Notes: generated by a model from the letters alone, not told the origin. 64,000 bases of DNA from an uncultured Clostridia bacterium (GCA_947623505.1 CANQGT010000008.1:1-64000), one strand, 5' to 3'; positions 25,968-35,893 are shown, counted from the stretch's first letter. A program made the numbers and translations.

Positions 25968-27681
25968 AATGCGCCTCCTCCCCAAACTGCGAATCGTATA
26001 TTTCCTTGTAAACGGAGCAGGATTGAAGCAATTCTTTGTGAGTACCTATTCCGACGGCGGTTCCGTCGTCGAGAACTATTATTTTATCAGCCGCCATAAC
26101 AGAGGACGCTCTTTGGCTGACGATAAACACCGTGGGATTATAATCGAGAGAAAGTATTTCCTTTCTCATTTCAGCCTCGGTAGCGAAATCAAGCGCGGAG
26201 GAGCTGTCGTCAAGAACAAGTATTTCAGGTTTCCTCACAAGAGCCCTCGCAACAGAAAGCCTTTGCTTTTGGCCTCCCGAAAGATTTGCGCCGTTTTGCT
26301 CTATTTCGGCGTTCAAGCCTCCCTTTTCGATTATAGAATCAAGTATCTGCGCTTTTTTCAGCGCTTCAAGCATTTCGTCGTCAGTCGCGTCTTCTTTTCC
26401 CCATTTTAGATTATCGCGGACCGTGCCTTTAAAGAGCGCCGCTTTCTGAAGAACAAAGCCTATCTTCTCCCTCAGTTCCTCGTCATTATACGCATTAACG
26501 TCAACTCCGTTTACAAGCACCTTTCCCTCGGTAGCGTCATAAAAATGAGGTATCAGAGAAACAAGGCTCGTTTTTCCGCTGCCCGTGCCGCCGATAACTC
26601 CGATAACGCTCCCCTTACGGGCGGAGAAAGAAATACCGTCAAGTGAATTTTCCCCCGCGCCGTTGTATCTGAGAGAAACGTTTTGAAAATCAACGGCGTT
26701 ATCGCTCAAAATATCCGTATCGGAATTGTGCGAAAGGGTGTTTTCAAGTTCAAAAACCGCCCGGATCCTGTCCGCGCAGGCAAGCGATTTTGTAACGGTA
26801 ACGATAAGATTCGCGAGCTTTATCAACTCAACAAGTATTTGGCTCATATAATTATAGAGCGCCACAACTTCGCCCTGCGTGAGCTCCCCCGCGTTTACGC
26901 GTATCGCGCCGCCGTTTATAAGCAGAATAACGGCAACGTTTACGATAACGTATGTTACGGGATTCATAAGTGCGGATATTCTGCCCGCGGCTTTCTGAAG
27001 ATGCGAAAGAGCCTTGTTTTTTTCTTCAAAATCGGCAATCTCGTTTTCTTCCTGAGTAAAGGCTCTTATCACCCTCGCGCCGCTTAAATTTTCCCTTGTT
27101 TTCAGCGTGATTCCGTCAAGATCATTTTGAATTTTTCTGAATTTTCGGATATTATAAAACATTATGCCGAAAACAACAAGAGACAAGAGCAAAATTGCCC
27201 CCGCGAAAATAAAAGCGCTGCTCACGTCAACGGTAAACGCCATTATCATAGCGCCGAAAACGATGAACGGGCTGCGAAGGAACAGGCGCAAAACGAGATT
27301 TACACCGTTTTGAACCTGATTTGAATCGGTGCTCAGCCTTGTTATAAGGCTTGCGGCTCCCATTTTGTCAAGCTCAGAAAACGAAAGCGACTGTATCTTT
27401 TCAAAAAGAGAATGGCGAAGCTCCCTGCCGAAGCCCGTTGCGGCTTTGGCGGCAAAATACTGGGCGGTTATCGACGCGGCCATTCCCACAACGGCAAGCG
27501 CGGCGAGAATACCGCAGCGCGAAAGAATGAAAGACATATCGCCGTTTAAAATGCCGTTATCGATGATTGACGCAACAACAAGCGGAACGATAAGCTCAAA
27601 CGCCGCCTCAAGCATTTTAAAAAGAGGCGCAAGAAACGATTCCGCTTTGTAATTATTCAAAAATCCGAGCAGCTTTTTCAT
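25957..27681 (-). CDS. ABC exporter half-transporter, degenerate-site subunit
   Basis: A 574-residue half-transporter with six helices plus ATPase. Walker A is GGTGSGKTS, signature LSGGQKQR is intact, but Walker B reads ILVLDDSSSALD: Asp replaces the catalytic Glu, and the switch His position is VSQRASS (Gln). These are the expected marks of the non-hydrolysing half of an asymmetric heterodimer. It starts the minus-strand run that continues through trkA, trkH and the AGCS gene. Confidence 0.9.
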   Translation of the reverse strand: MKKLLGFLNNYKAESFLAPLFKMLEAAFELIVPLVVASIIDNGILNGDMSFILSRCGILAALAVVGMAASITAQYFAAKAATGFGRELRHSLFEKIQSLSFSELDKMGAASLITRLSTDSNQVQNGVNLVLRLFLRSPFIVFGAMIMAFTVDVSSAFIFAGAILLLSLVVFGIMFYNIRKFRKIQNDLDGITLKTRENLSGARVIRAFTQEENEIADFEEKNKALSHLQKAAGRISALMNPVTYVIVNVAVILLINGGAIRVNAGELTQGEVVALYNYMSQILVELIKLANLIVTVTKSLACADRIRAVFELENTLSHNSDTDILSDNAVDFQNVSLRYNGAGENSLDGISFSARKGSVIGVIGGTGSGKTSLVSLIPHFYDATEGKVLVNGVDVNAYNDEELREKIGFVLQKAALFKGTVRDNLKWGKEDATDDEMLEALKKAQILDSIIEKGGLNAEIEQNGANLSGGQKQRLSVARALVRKPEILVLDDSSSALDFATEAEMRKEILSLDYNPTVFIVSQRASSVMAADKIIVLDDGTAVGIGTHKELLQSCSVYKEIYDSQFGEEAHYEE

Positions 27682-27719
27682 AATTCACCAAATGTTTACA
27701 TTTGAATTTCCAATCTTAG

Positions 27720-27749
27720 ATTATAATACCCTTTATCTTAATAAATCAA
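27720..27749 (-). promoter_or_regulatory. Promoter of the ABC exporter operon
   Basis: TTGATT (27749-27744) and TATAAT (27725-27720) on the minus strand, 18-bp spacer, 40 bp before the first gene. Confidence 0.65.
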
Positions 27750-27857
27750 TAGAATTACGGTAATTTATTAAAAATTTATTAACGCCTGAGCCTCTCAGCT
27801 GTATGAACACAAATTCTATTCCCTCGGCAATAATGTAAGAATGTATAAAAATTACTG

Positions 27858-27886
27858 TTGAAAAAAGAATAAGCGTGATATATAAT
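27858..27886 (+). promoter_or_regulatory. Promoter of the Gfo/Idh gene
   Basis: TTGAAA (27858-27863) and TATAAT (27881-27886) with a 17-bp spacer, divergent from the ABC exporter promoter. Confidence 0.7.
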
Positions 27887-27926
27887 AATCAAAACACACG
27901 ATGAAATTAAAAAAGGATGAAATGTT

Positions 27927-29237
27927 ATGGAAAAGAAACCGGTTACCGCCATAATCGTTGGCGCAGGCCACCGCGCGTTCGTTTACAGCGAACTTGCAAA
28001 AACCAACCCCGAGCTTCTTAAAATCGTGGGCGTTGCCGATCCGAATCCCGTGAGAAGAAAAAAAGCTATGGAATATTTCGGATTCGGCGAGGATATGTGC
28101 TTTGAATCAGCCGAACAGCTTGCCGAAAAAGGTAAGCTTGCGGACGCCGTTATCAACGGTACTATGGACGAACAGCATATCGACACTTCCGTTCCGCTTC
28201 TCAACGCGGGATACGATATGCTTTTGGAAAAACCCTTTGCCGTTAATGAGGAAGAGATGCGCAGGCTTGTTGATTGCGCAAGAAAAAACAACAGCAAGGT
28301 TATGATTTGCCACGTTCTGCGTTATACTCCTTTCTATTATTCGATAAAAGAGCGCATAACAAACGGAGAAATCGGCGATATAATCAATATTCAGATGACG
28401 GAGCACGTCAGCTATCATCATCTTTCCACCTCTTATATAAGAGGAAAATGGGCAAATTCCGACAAGTGCCACACAACGATGCTGCTTGCCAAATGCTGCC
28501 ACGACATAGACCTTATGATGTGGTTTATGAGCGAAACGAAGCCTGTAAAAATTTCTTCGTTCGGTTCCAAATACCAGTTTAAGCCCGAAAACGCTCCCGA
28601 GGGCGCGGGAACGATCTGTATGAAGGACTGCCCGCTTGTTGACACCTGCGTTTATTCAACAAAGAGGCTTTACATAGACCACCCCGACAGATGGGCTTTT
28701 TACGTATGGGACGCGCTTGAGCATATCGACAACCCGACTATTGAAGACAAAATAGCTCTTATGAAAAGCGACAATCCATATGCGCGCTGCATTTATAAAT
28801 GCGACAATAATATTGTTGACCATCAAAGCGTGCTCGTTAATTTCGCTTCGGGCGCCACGGGAACTCACAATATGGTGGGCGGCTCGGCCGAACCGAGAAG
28901 AAATATACATATAATAGGCACAAAGGGCGAAATATTCGGCAATTTTGAAGAATCAAAATTTACCGTTTTAAAAATAAATCCGTCTCCCGACGCTCACAAC
29001 GAAGAATGCGACGTTGAAGAAGTTGATCTCCGCGTAACAGGCGATATGGTAGGCGCTTACGGCGGCCACGGCGGCGGAGACGAGCGTCTTGCCGAGGACT
29101 TCGTTTCTTTTATAAGAGGAGAAAAACCGAGCCTTGCCTGCACATCGGTTTTCGATTCCGTAGCAGGTCATCTTTGCGTTTACCTTGCCGATAAATCAAG
29201 GGAAAACGGCGGAATACCGATAGATGTTGTTTATTGA
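27927..29237 (+). CDS. Gfo/Idh/MocA-family oxidoreductase
   Basis: A 436-residue NAD(P)-dependent dehydrogenase. The Rossmann motif is IIVGAGHRAFVYSEL near residue 9, the catalytic EKP triad is LLEKPFAVN near 98, and the C-terminal domain has MICHVLRYTPFYYSI and CCHDIDLMMW, where the active-site His lies. A cysteine-rich insert (CMKDCPLVDTCVYS) is unusual and could bind metal. The substrate is probably a sugar or sugar acid, consistent with the GH38 gene convergent to it. It is monocistronic and ends at a strong terminator. Confidence 0.88.
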   Translation: MEKKPVTAIIVGAGHRAFVYSELAKTNPELLKIVGVADPNPVRRKKAMEYFGFGEDMCFESAEQLAEKGKLADAVINGTMDEQHIDTSVPLLNAGYDMLLEKPFAVNEEEMRRLVDCARKNNSKVMICHVLRYTPFYYSIKERITNGEIGDIINIQMTEHVSYHHLSTSYIRGKWANSDKCHTTMLLAKCCHDIDLMMWFMSETKPVKISSFGSKYQFKPENAPEGAGTICMKDCPLVDTCVYSTKRLYIDHPDRWAFYVWDALEHIDNPTIEDKIALMKSDNPYARCIYKCDNNIVDHQSVLVNFASGATGTHNMVGGSAEPRRNIHIIGTKGEIFGNFEESKFTVLKINPSPDAHNEECDVEEVDLRVTGDMVGAYGGHGGGDERLAEDFVSFIRGEKPSLACTSVFDSVAGHLCVYLADKSRENGGIPIDVVY

Positions 29238-29257
29238 TAAACTTTTCCTATAAGCAA

Positions 29258-29281
29258 ACGCACCGACTTTGGTCGGTGCGT
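29258..29281. terminator. Terminator between the Gfo/Idh and GH38 genes
   Basis: ACGCACCGAC / GTCGGTGCGT, a perfect 10-bp stem with a TTTG loop, followed by ATTTTTG. Confidence 0.9.
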
Positions 29282-29302
29282 ATTTTTGTTATTCAAAATT
29301 AT

Positions 29303-32300
29303 TCAATAAAACGCTTTTACGGTTTTAATCTCAAACGGGCGGAATTTCATATCAAGTATATTTCCCGAAACGCAATCGCTCTGCTCTTCCTCAAGCATAT
29401 TCGCAACCGCCGTTTTGAATACATTTCCGCAAAATTCGGCCCGGCAATTCGTATAAGTTCCCTCAGCCTCATAAAACCTGACGATATAGGCGTTTTGAGC
29501 ATCCTCACAGGGCTTTACCGCCTCAACAATAATATTCGGTTTATCAACGCTTATAAGGCGCTCAAGCTCGAAATATCCGGACGACACGATATGCGGCACG
29601 TTAAGCTCATACGCGGGCTTTACAACGGCATTTGCGTTATATCCGCAGTTATGCGGCAGGAAAGAATATACGCAGGTGTGCCTGCCCTTGTCGCCCATTA
29701 CGTCGGGGCGGGTTCCTCCCTTATGCAGAGAAAGTCTGAGGCTTGAACCCTTTGCAGATATTCCGTATTTGCAGTCGTTAAGAATGCTAACGCCGTATCC
29801 CGGCTCGGAAAGATCGGTATATTTATGATTCACAACCTCAAATTTTGCTTTTTCAAGGGTATTGTTTCGTGTAGTCCGGCGTTTGCAGTTTCCGAACTGT
29901 ATCTCCTGCCTAACAAAATCTTCCCTTACGCCCGTGTCAAAAGCGGTTTTAAGGAACCTATGATCGTCCCGCCAGTCGATTCTCGTATCAAATCTGACCT
30001 CGGGCGAATCGGCAAAGAAAATCATATCCTGATCGATCGTTGATTTATCGCTGATTTTGTATTTACTTCTGATGATGAACGCGACCGCGCCGTCCGAAAC
30101 CGTTTCTCTGCCGAGGAGCTCGGAGCAGTCCGCAAATTTCAGTTCAAGATCAGCGTCAATATCCCAGTTATCCCAAAACGCGGGCACATCCTCCGCAATT
30201 AAAAAGGTATTAAACGGCAGTCCGTCCACAAGCTGTCTCCCCGCCGAACGGTCAACAAACGAGGATATAAAGCCCCTTTCGTTAAATTTAACAATCGCAA
30301 ACGGAGTTGTAAGACATTCACCGTCATAAATAAACGGGCTTTTGCTTTCGGGCATTTTATCGGAAAAATCAAAATGAATGCTTGAAAAAGCAGGAACGCT
30401 TACGCCGGAAATTATAAGTTTTTCGTTTCCGTCAAGATCGGTATATGCCTGCTGAGGATAATCCGAAATATATTTTCCGCAAAAATCGGCAAACACGGCG
30501 TCGTTTCTGCGAAATGAAAGTGTGTTTGTAACCGTAATTCCGCTGTCGCCGTTTTCGGTGCGCTCTTTAATCAGCGTTTTCGCGCTTTCAATCATACTTC
30601 CCATTTCCGCTTTGCACTGCCTGTGAGCCGCGTTTATGCAGGTGCCCGGAAGAATATCGTGAAACTGATTTATCAAAAGCGTTTCGTAAAGGGCGTTCGT
30701 CTTTTCCGCAGAGCAGGCGCTTCCCTCACGCACCGCTTCGCTCACCGTAAGTATCTCAAGATCGCGGAGCAAAAGCTCCGCTTTTCTGTTATTTCTCTTT
30801 ATCTCGTGCTGATTTGTAAGCGTGCCTCTGTGCAGTTCAAGATACAATTCGCCGACATATACGTCGGGATCGACGACGTTTTTTTCAAGCTCGCGCATAA
30901 ATTCGCTTACCGTTATCATTTTCGCTTTCGGCACCTCGTTTAAATCCTCGCAGCGCCGCGCTATCTCTATCATCTCATACTGCGGGCCGCCGCCTCCGTC
31001 GCCGTATCCGAACGCCGCGTGGCGCATATTTGAAACGCATGCCTGCCCGCTTTTGCTGATGTCATTGACAACAGCGCCGATAAGCGTTTGAGGATCGGGC
31101 CAGCAGTGCGTAATATTGAAGTGGGCAAGAACTTTTGTGCCGTCTATCCCCTGCCACAAAAATGTGTCATACGGGAAGTCGTTTGTGTCGTTCCATTTTA
31201 TTTTTGTCGTTAGAAAATATTTAACGCCGAAGCCTTTCATTATCTGCGGTATAGCGGCAGAATAACCGAATGTATCGGGTAGCCAAAAGCAATCAGATGT
31301 ATAACCGAAATGCTTTCTTGTAAAGCGCTGACCCCATAAAAACTGCCTTATCATTGATTCGCCGGAGGTAATATTGCAGTCGCACTCAACCCAAACAGCG
31401 CCGTTTGGCTCATATCTTCCCTCGGCAACCTTTTCCCTGATTTTTTCAAACAGAGCGGGATAATTTTTAAATATCATATTGCTATGGCAGGAGGAACTCT
31501 GCACAAATTTATACTCAGGGTATTGCTCCATAAGGCTTATCTGATTTGAATATGTGCGGGCGCATTTTTTTACGGTTTCGCCGATATGCCAAAGCCACGC
31601 CGTATCCATATGGGAATGCCCGATTATGCCCACAACCGGGGAATTTTCTCCGTTTTTCTCGGAAAGTATTTTTTTAAGATAAGGCCGCGCGCTTCTTATG
31701 CTCTCTATAAAATCGGAATACGCCGCGTCATCGGGCGAATAAAGCAGTTTTTTATGCACCTCGGTCAGGGCGTTTACGGCTCTCGCCTTAAAAAAGCTGC
31801 CGTCTGGCAGAAACTCGGCAAGTTGATTTACTGTTTTAAGATCAAAATAAAAATCCTGAATTTCATCATTTTTAACGCAAATATCAAGGCACACAAACTC
31901 AAAATCATAATTACGCCGCTCCTTGGAAAAAGGATCGCAGCCTTGGTAATCGTGCCCCGCATAATATTCGATGGCGATGTCAACAGTTTCGCCCGCCGCC
32001 GCGTTTTTCTTTATAAGGCCGCAATAATGGTTGCCGTGTTCGGTAAAAACGTATTTGGAATTGAACGTGCCGAACGGAATGCCGTTTACCCACAGCATAG
32101 CCTCGTATCCGCCCATATTCGGGCGTATAAAAATATCCCTGCCGTCATACTCGTCGGGGACTTTATAGCACGCTTTTATCCAACAGTAAGTCCCCTCGCC
32201 TCCCCATTTAAATCCGCAGTTTATCGGTTTAAACAGGTCGTCGTCGGGAATATCCGAAAGCCTTTCTTTTGTAACGTAAGCTCTCGCCTCAACGGAAGAT

Positions 32301-32386
32301 ATTTTTTCAAAAAGATAAGCGTCGAGAGTTGTTTCAAACCTTTTCAGCTTGGAAAGCATTTTTTCGCAGTGCGGCTTGCAAAGCAT
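29303..32386 (-). CDS. Alpha-mannosidase, GH38
   Basis: A 1027-residue GH38 enzyme, no signal peptide, so cytosolic. After an N-terminal beta domain of about 230 residues, the zinc-binding GHSHMDTAWLWHIGE motif appears, then the nucleophile Asp in FWLPDTFGYSAAIPQIM and a further HFNITHCWPD segment. The C-terminal third is the beta-sandwich region. It cleaves alpha-mannosides, probably from host N-glycans or yeast mannan fragments. The start has GAGGTGAT directly upstream. It is convergent with the Gfo/Idh gene. Confidence 0.94.
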   Translation of the reverse strand: MLCKPHCEKMLSKLKRFETTLDAYLFEKISSVEARAYVTKERLSDIPDDDLFKPINCGFKWGGEGTYCWIKACYKVPDEYDGRDIFIRPNMGGYEAMLWVNGIPFGTFNSKYVFTEHGNHYCGLIKKNAAAGETVDIAIEYYAGHDYQGCDPFSKERRNYDFEFVCLDICVKNDEIQDFYFDLKTVNQLAEFLPDGSFFKARAVNALTEVHKKLLYSPDDAAYSDFIESIRSARPYLKKILSEKNGENSPVVGIIGHSHMDTAWLWHIGETVKKCARTYSNQISLMEQYPEYKFVQSSSCHSNMIFKNYPALFEKIREKVAEGRYEPNGAVWVECDCNITSGESMIRQFLWGQRFTRKHFGYTSDCFWLPDTFGYSAAIPQIMKGFGVKYFLTTKIKWNDTNDFPYDTFLWQGIDGTKVLAHFNITHCWPDPQTLIGAVVNDISKSGQACVSNMRHAAFGYGDGGGGPQYEMIEIARRCEDLNEVPKAKMITVSEFMRELEKNVVDPDVYVGELYLELHRGTLTNQHEIKRNNRKAELLLRDLEILTVSEAVREGSACSAEKTNALYETLLINQFHDILPGTCINAAHRQCKAEMGSMIESAKTLIKERTENGDSGITVTNTLSFRRNDAVFADFCGKYISDYPQQAYTDLDGNEKLIISGVSVPAFSSIHFDFSDKMPESKSPFIYDGECLTTPFAIVKFNERGFISSFVDRSAGRQLVDGLPFNTFLIAEDVPAFWDNWDIDADLELKFADCSELLGRETVSDGAVAFIIRSKYKISDKSTIDQDMIFFADSPEVRFDTRIDWRDDHRFLKTAFDTGVREDFVRQEIQFGNCKRRTTRNNTLEKAKFEVVNHKYTDLSEPGYGVSILNDCKYGISAKGSSLRLSLHKGGTRPDVMGDKGRHTCVYSFLPHNCGYNANAVVKPAYELNVPHIVSSGYFELERLISVDKPNIIVEAVKPCEDAQNAYIVRFYEAEGTYTNCRAEFCGNVFKTAVANMLEEEQSDCVSGNILDMKFRPFEIKTVKAFY

Positions 32387-32409
32387 ATTATCACCTCTGA
32401 AATGAGCAT

Positions 32410-32437
32410 ATCATAGCGCGGTTCCTTTTTCAATCAA
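32410..32437 (-). promoter_or_regulatory. Promoter of the GH38 gene
   Basis: TTGATT (32437-32432) and TATGAT (32415-32410) on the minus strand, 16-bp spacer, just upstream of the coding start. Confidence 0.5.
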
Positions 32438-32513
32438 AAAATATATCTCGCTTGAATTTTATTGTATATTTTCCTTTTTTTTGCAGAAACATATTATTGC
32501 GGAGGTGAAAAAT

Positions 32514-32690
32514 ATGACAACGAAGGAATTACTGTATATTGACGATGCGCTCGGGCATGAGCAGTATTTTCAAACAAAATGCAACGAGGTGATCGGTCAA
32601 CTGCAAGATACGAAGCTTAAATCTTCCGTGGAGCAGATGGCACAGAAACACCGGCAGATCTATCAGGACTTTTACGGCTTATTAGGCTAA
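32514..32690 (+). CDS. Small CotF-operon-type hypothetical protein
   Basis: A 58-residue helical protein beginning MTTKELLYIDDALGHEQYFQ. The ATG at 32514 has GGAGGTG at a normal distance; the frame extends upstream without a ribosome binding site. Small proteins of this form with a DDALGHE segment are often encoded next to CotF-type coat genes in Clostridia, and the sequence may be a half-length CotF relative. It is followed 17 bp later by the cotF-like gene. A role in the spore coat is inferred from context only. Confidence 0.65.
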   Translation: MTTKELLYIDDALGHEQYFQTKCNEVIGQLQDTKLKSSVEQMAQKHRQIYQDFYGLLG

Positions 32691-32707
32691 TTTTAAGGAG
32701 GTAAAAA

Positions 32708-32959
32708 ATGGACGACAAAAATCTTATGCAAAACATTCTTTTGCTTGAAAAGGGAGTTTGCGATCTCTATATGCACGGCTCCATCGAATCGTCAACGCAA
32801 AACGTTCATCAAGCGTTTAAAACGGCGCTGAACGAATCGCTGAGTATGCAGGATACGCTTTACACCGAAATGTCGGCAAAGGGTTGGTATCCGGTTGAAC
32901 AGGCGGAGCAGTCAAAAATAGAAAATCTTAAACAAAAATTCAGCTCCGCTCAGAGCTGA
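32708..32959 (+). CDS. CotF-family spore coat protein
   Basis: An 83-residue all-helical protein with the CotF/COTF domain pattern: a first helix NILLLEKGVCDLYMHG, a middle TALNESLSMQDTLYTEMSAK and the typical KGWYPVEQAE segment. Proteins of this family are found in the spore coat or are induced late in sporulation. It forms a two-gene unit with the preceding small ORF. Its presence agrees with dpaAB elsewhere in the window. AAGGAGG is upstream. Confidence 0.8.
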   Translation: MDDKNLMQNILLLEKGVCDLYMHGSIESSTQNVHQAFKTALNESLSMQDTLYTEMSAKGWYPVEQAEQSKIENLKQKFSSAQS

Positions 32960-32970
32960 CAAAAATAAAC

Positions 32971-33007
32971 GCCGGAGGGTGAAAGAAATAAATTCTTTCC
33001 CTCCGGC
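32971..33007. terminator. Bidirectional terminator between cotF and the M16 protease gene
   Basis: GCCGGAGGG / CCCTCCGGC stem extended by GAAAGAA/TTCTTTC, between two convergent genes. Confidence 0.75.
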
Positions 33008-33022
33008 TGAATATTTTGATAA

Positions 33023-35893
33023 TCAAAGCGTTTTGTAATCGGTTATGCCGCAGTCTTTCAACTGCTGTTCGCTCGCCACTACGCAAACCGAACCGTTTTG
33101 AGCCATTATATCCGCAAATTCCGCCCATTTTTCAAGCTTGACAAAATCCGTTTCAAGCATTTCCTTTCGGATTTTTATCCGCATTTCATCGGTTGTGCCC
33201 GAAAAATACATAGCGTCCGCCGTGTCGCCCTGAGCCTGCGGAGTAAGCAACGGATCAACAGAAGCGATTGTTGAGATAATATATTTGTCGAGACTTTCGC
33301 CGCTGTTTTTAAAATTTCTCAGGAAATCGCCGATGGCACAATAAGTTTTAATCGATATATCGGGTGACGGGTCTCTGTAAGAATAGCAAAAGACGCCGAG
33401 ATCTCCGGCGGATTTCATTCCTGTGCCGTATGCGCCGCCCTCAACGCGCACCTTATTCCACAAATACGAAAGAGAAACGATATTTGCCGCCACTTTGAGC
33501 GAGCCCTCAAACGGATCCTCGCCGCATAAAGACGGATCGTAAGCGATAACGGCGTAACCGACCTGCCCCGGTATTTTTATGCCGGCTTTTTTATCGCCTT
33601 CAAATTTATATTCCGCGCTTTCGGGAAGCATGGCGTTTTGGGAAAATCCCGCCGTAAACGAGCCGACGTCGCAAAGCGATTCAGCCGTTATACTTACAGT
33701 AATATTTTCTCTGCAAACGGATTCGCGCAGCGCTCTCTGCATCAGATCGCGCAGACCGGCGTATTCCGATTCAAAATTCTTAGACAGACTGCCGACGGTC
33801 TTGATAAAGGTATATCCGCCAACCGCCTCTTTTACCGCGGCCTCCGCGGAAAATCCCGCTCTCGCATAATTCATACCAAAATAATTGCCGCTTGAAACGG
33901 CGCTCCTGCGGTTTTCCTCATCAGTCTGGCGTATTATTTCAAAAATGCTTTCTTTGGAGTCAAATTTTGTTTTTGTAAGAATTTCGCAAAGCAGATCGAG
34001 GGCTTTGTCGAGATTTTCTTCAAGCACGCTCATTTTGGCCGTAAGGCAGGGCGTGCAACGCTTTAATTCATAGTTTTGAGAAAAAGCGGTAACGTCAAAA
34101 GAAAGGCTGCCGATATACGTTTTTATCTCTCGCTGAAGCGAAAGTAAATCGTAGTTTTCCGTCGGCAGCTCCGACAGAAGATCGGCTATCATTGAAAGCC
34201 GGCCGAGCTCATCAAGAGAAAACTGCGTGAGCCTTGCGTAAACTGAAACGTTGACAATGCCGTTTGACGCGACGGGGTGATACAGCAGCTTCACGCCGTT
34301 GCTTTCGGACACCTCCGTTTTATAAAGCTGAGGAACCGGACTTACGTCGCTGAGAGAGAGCGAAGGCAATGTCGCCGCGGCATCAGCGCTGTCCTCGCTC
34401 TGCTGCCATTTAAGCAGAGCATCATAATCCTCCGAAACACGTTTTAAAGCACCCTCACCCATCTGCTCAAGAATTTTTTCCGTTTTTTCCTTTTCAAGCG
34501 AATCAAGCTCGTCGGCAAGAGTCAGCGACGGCAACATATAAAGGGTTACTACTCCTTTATCATCAAGAAACAGCTCAGAAAGCAATTTTTCAAATTCGCC
34601 CGTTCCTATCATTTCGCGAAGCTCGGCAAAAATTCCGTCCGTATCAAGATACAATATAGGATCTCCACCGTAAAGCCATGTTGAAAGAGCGGAGCTCATT
34701 CTGAATATCGCCTGAGGCTCCGGCAGATTTCTCGCATTGAACTCAAGCCTGTTTATGCACGCGGTAAGGCTTTGCTTGTCGATTCCCTTTTCAATAATAT
34801 CGGCAACGGTTTTTCTGATTGTATCAATAATTTCAGGTTCGCGCTCTTTGTCTGTATTGCGCAAATTAAGCATAATATAAGGCTGCATTATGCCGTCGTT
34901 TGTGAATAGCTCAACCTCTTCGGCAAGCCCGGCCGAAAGTATTGCCCTGCAAAGCGGACTTTCATTTGTTGAGGCGAGAAATTCACATAGCGCCTGTGCC
35001 GCGGTAAGGCGCACGGCGTCGTCATAATCGCAGAATATTTTGGCGTATGTTATTATATCGCGATTTTCGCTGCCGTCCTGCGCCTCATAATAAGCGGTGC
35101 CTTTGGCGGTTTTCGGAGACTGCACGCGTATTTCGGGAAAACCGCTTTTCTTCTCAAAACGGGAGAGATAGCCGTCTATCATACCCAAAGTTTTTTCAAG
35201 AGGCAAATTGCCGTCAAGGTAAAACAGGGCGTTTGAGGGATGATAAAATACGCGGTAAGCGTCAACAAACATATCGTAAGTGAGATCGGGTATTTCGATC
35301 GGATCTCCGCCCGAATTGAAGCGATAGCACGAATCGGGAAAAAGCAACTCGTTCAGCGCGTACTCAATTCGGTTATTTACTCCCGACATAACGCCTTTCA
35401 TTTCGTTAAAAACTACGCCGTTGAAAAAAGCGCTGTCGCCGTCCGTCTCCAGATTCCTGCCCTCCTGATAAAAAATATTCGCGTTATCGGTGAGGTGCGG
35501 CGCAAAGACAGCGTCAAGATAAACGCTCGTTAAATTCAAAAAATCCTTTTCATTTCTGCTTGAAACGGGATAAACCGTTTTGTCGGGATAAGTCATCGCG
35601 TTTAAAAAGGTGTTCATAGAGCTTTTGAGAAGCTCAAGAAACGGATCCTTTACAGGGTATTTTTCGGAACCGCACAGCATTGAATGTTCAAGGATATGAA
35701 AAACGCCCGTACCGTCCTTAGGTACGGTTTTGAACGCCACGGAAAAGAGCATATTTTCAGCGCCGTTATCCGCCCAGCAGAGACCCGCTCCTGTTTTATC
35801 GTGCGTCATTTCAACAAAAGCGCCGCCGAGTTTCTCATTTTCTCTCACTCTGTTTACGGTAAAACCGCAGATTTTACTTCCCTTTTTAAGCAT
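33023..35893 (-). CDS. M16 family metallopeptidase (insulinase/presequence-protease-like)
   Basis: A 956-residue zinc protease of the M16C type. The inverted zinc motif HILEHSMLCGS (HxxEH) is near residue 50 and the third ligand Glu lies in VFNEMKGVMSGV further on. Four M16 domains in one chain form a closed chamber that degrades short peptides in the cytosol. I use the ATG at 35893 because GAGGAA lies five bases upstream; the upstream extension covers the terminator of the candidate RNA. A candidate structured RNA lies immediately upstream. Confidence 0.9.
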   Translation of the reverse strand: MLKKGSKICGFTVNRVRENEKLGGAFVEMTHDKTGAGLCWADNGAENMLFSVAFKTVPKDGTGVFHILEHSMLCGSEKYPVKDPFLELLKSSMNTFLNAMTYPDKTVYPVSSRNEKDFLNLTSVYLDAVFAPHLTDNANIFYQEGRNLETDGDSAFFNGVVFNEMKGVMSGVNNRIEYALNELLFPDSCYRFNSGGDPIEIPDLTYDMFVDAYRVFYHPSNALFYLDGNLPLEKTLGMIDGYLSRFEKKSGFPEIRVQSPKTAKGTAYYEAQDGSENRDIITYAKIFCDYDDAVRLTAAQALCEFLASTNESPLCRAILSAGLAEEVELFTNDGIMQPYIMLNLRNTDKEREPEIIDTIRKTVADIIEKGIDKQSLTACINRLEFNARNLPEPQAIFRMSSALSTWLYGGDPILYLDTDGIFAELREMIGTGEFEKLLSELFLDDKGVVTLYMLPSLTLADELDSLEKEKTEKILEQMGEGALKRVSEDYDALLKWQQSEDSADAAATLPSLSLSDVSPVPQLYKTEVSESNGVKLLYHPVASNGIVNVSVYARLTQFSLDELGRLSMIADLLSELPTENYDLLSLQREIKTYIGSLSFDVTAFSQNYELKRCTPCLTAKMSVLEENLDKALDLLCEILTKTKFDSKESIFEIIRQTDEENRRSAVSSGNYFGMNYARAGFSAEAAVKEAVGGYTFIKTVGSLSKNFESEYAGLRDLMQRALRESVCRENITVSITAESLCDVGSFTAGFSQNAMLPESAEYKFEGDKKAGIKIPGQVGYAVIAYDPSLCGEDPFEGSLKVAANIVSLSYLWNKVRVEGGAYGTGMKSAGDLGVFCYSYRDPSPDISIKTYCAIGDFLRNFKNSGESLDKYIISTIASVDPLLTPQAQGDTADAMYFSGTTDEMRIKIRKEMLETDFVKLEKWAEFADIMAQNGSVCVVASEQQLKDCGITDYKTL

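Noticed and set aside
32406-32414. CATATCATA as a sigma-K -10 for the cotF unit
   Set aside because: It overlaps the -10 of the GH38 promoter on the other strand, and no -35 AC is at the right distance.
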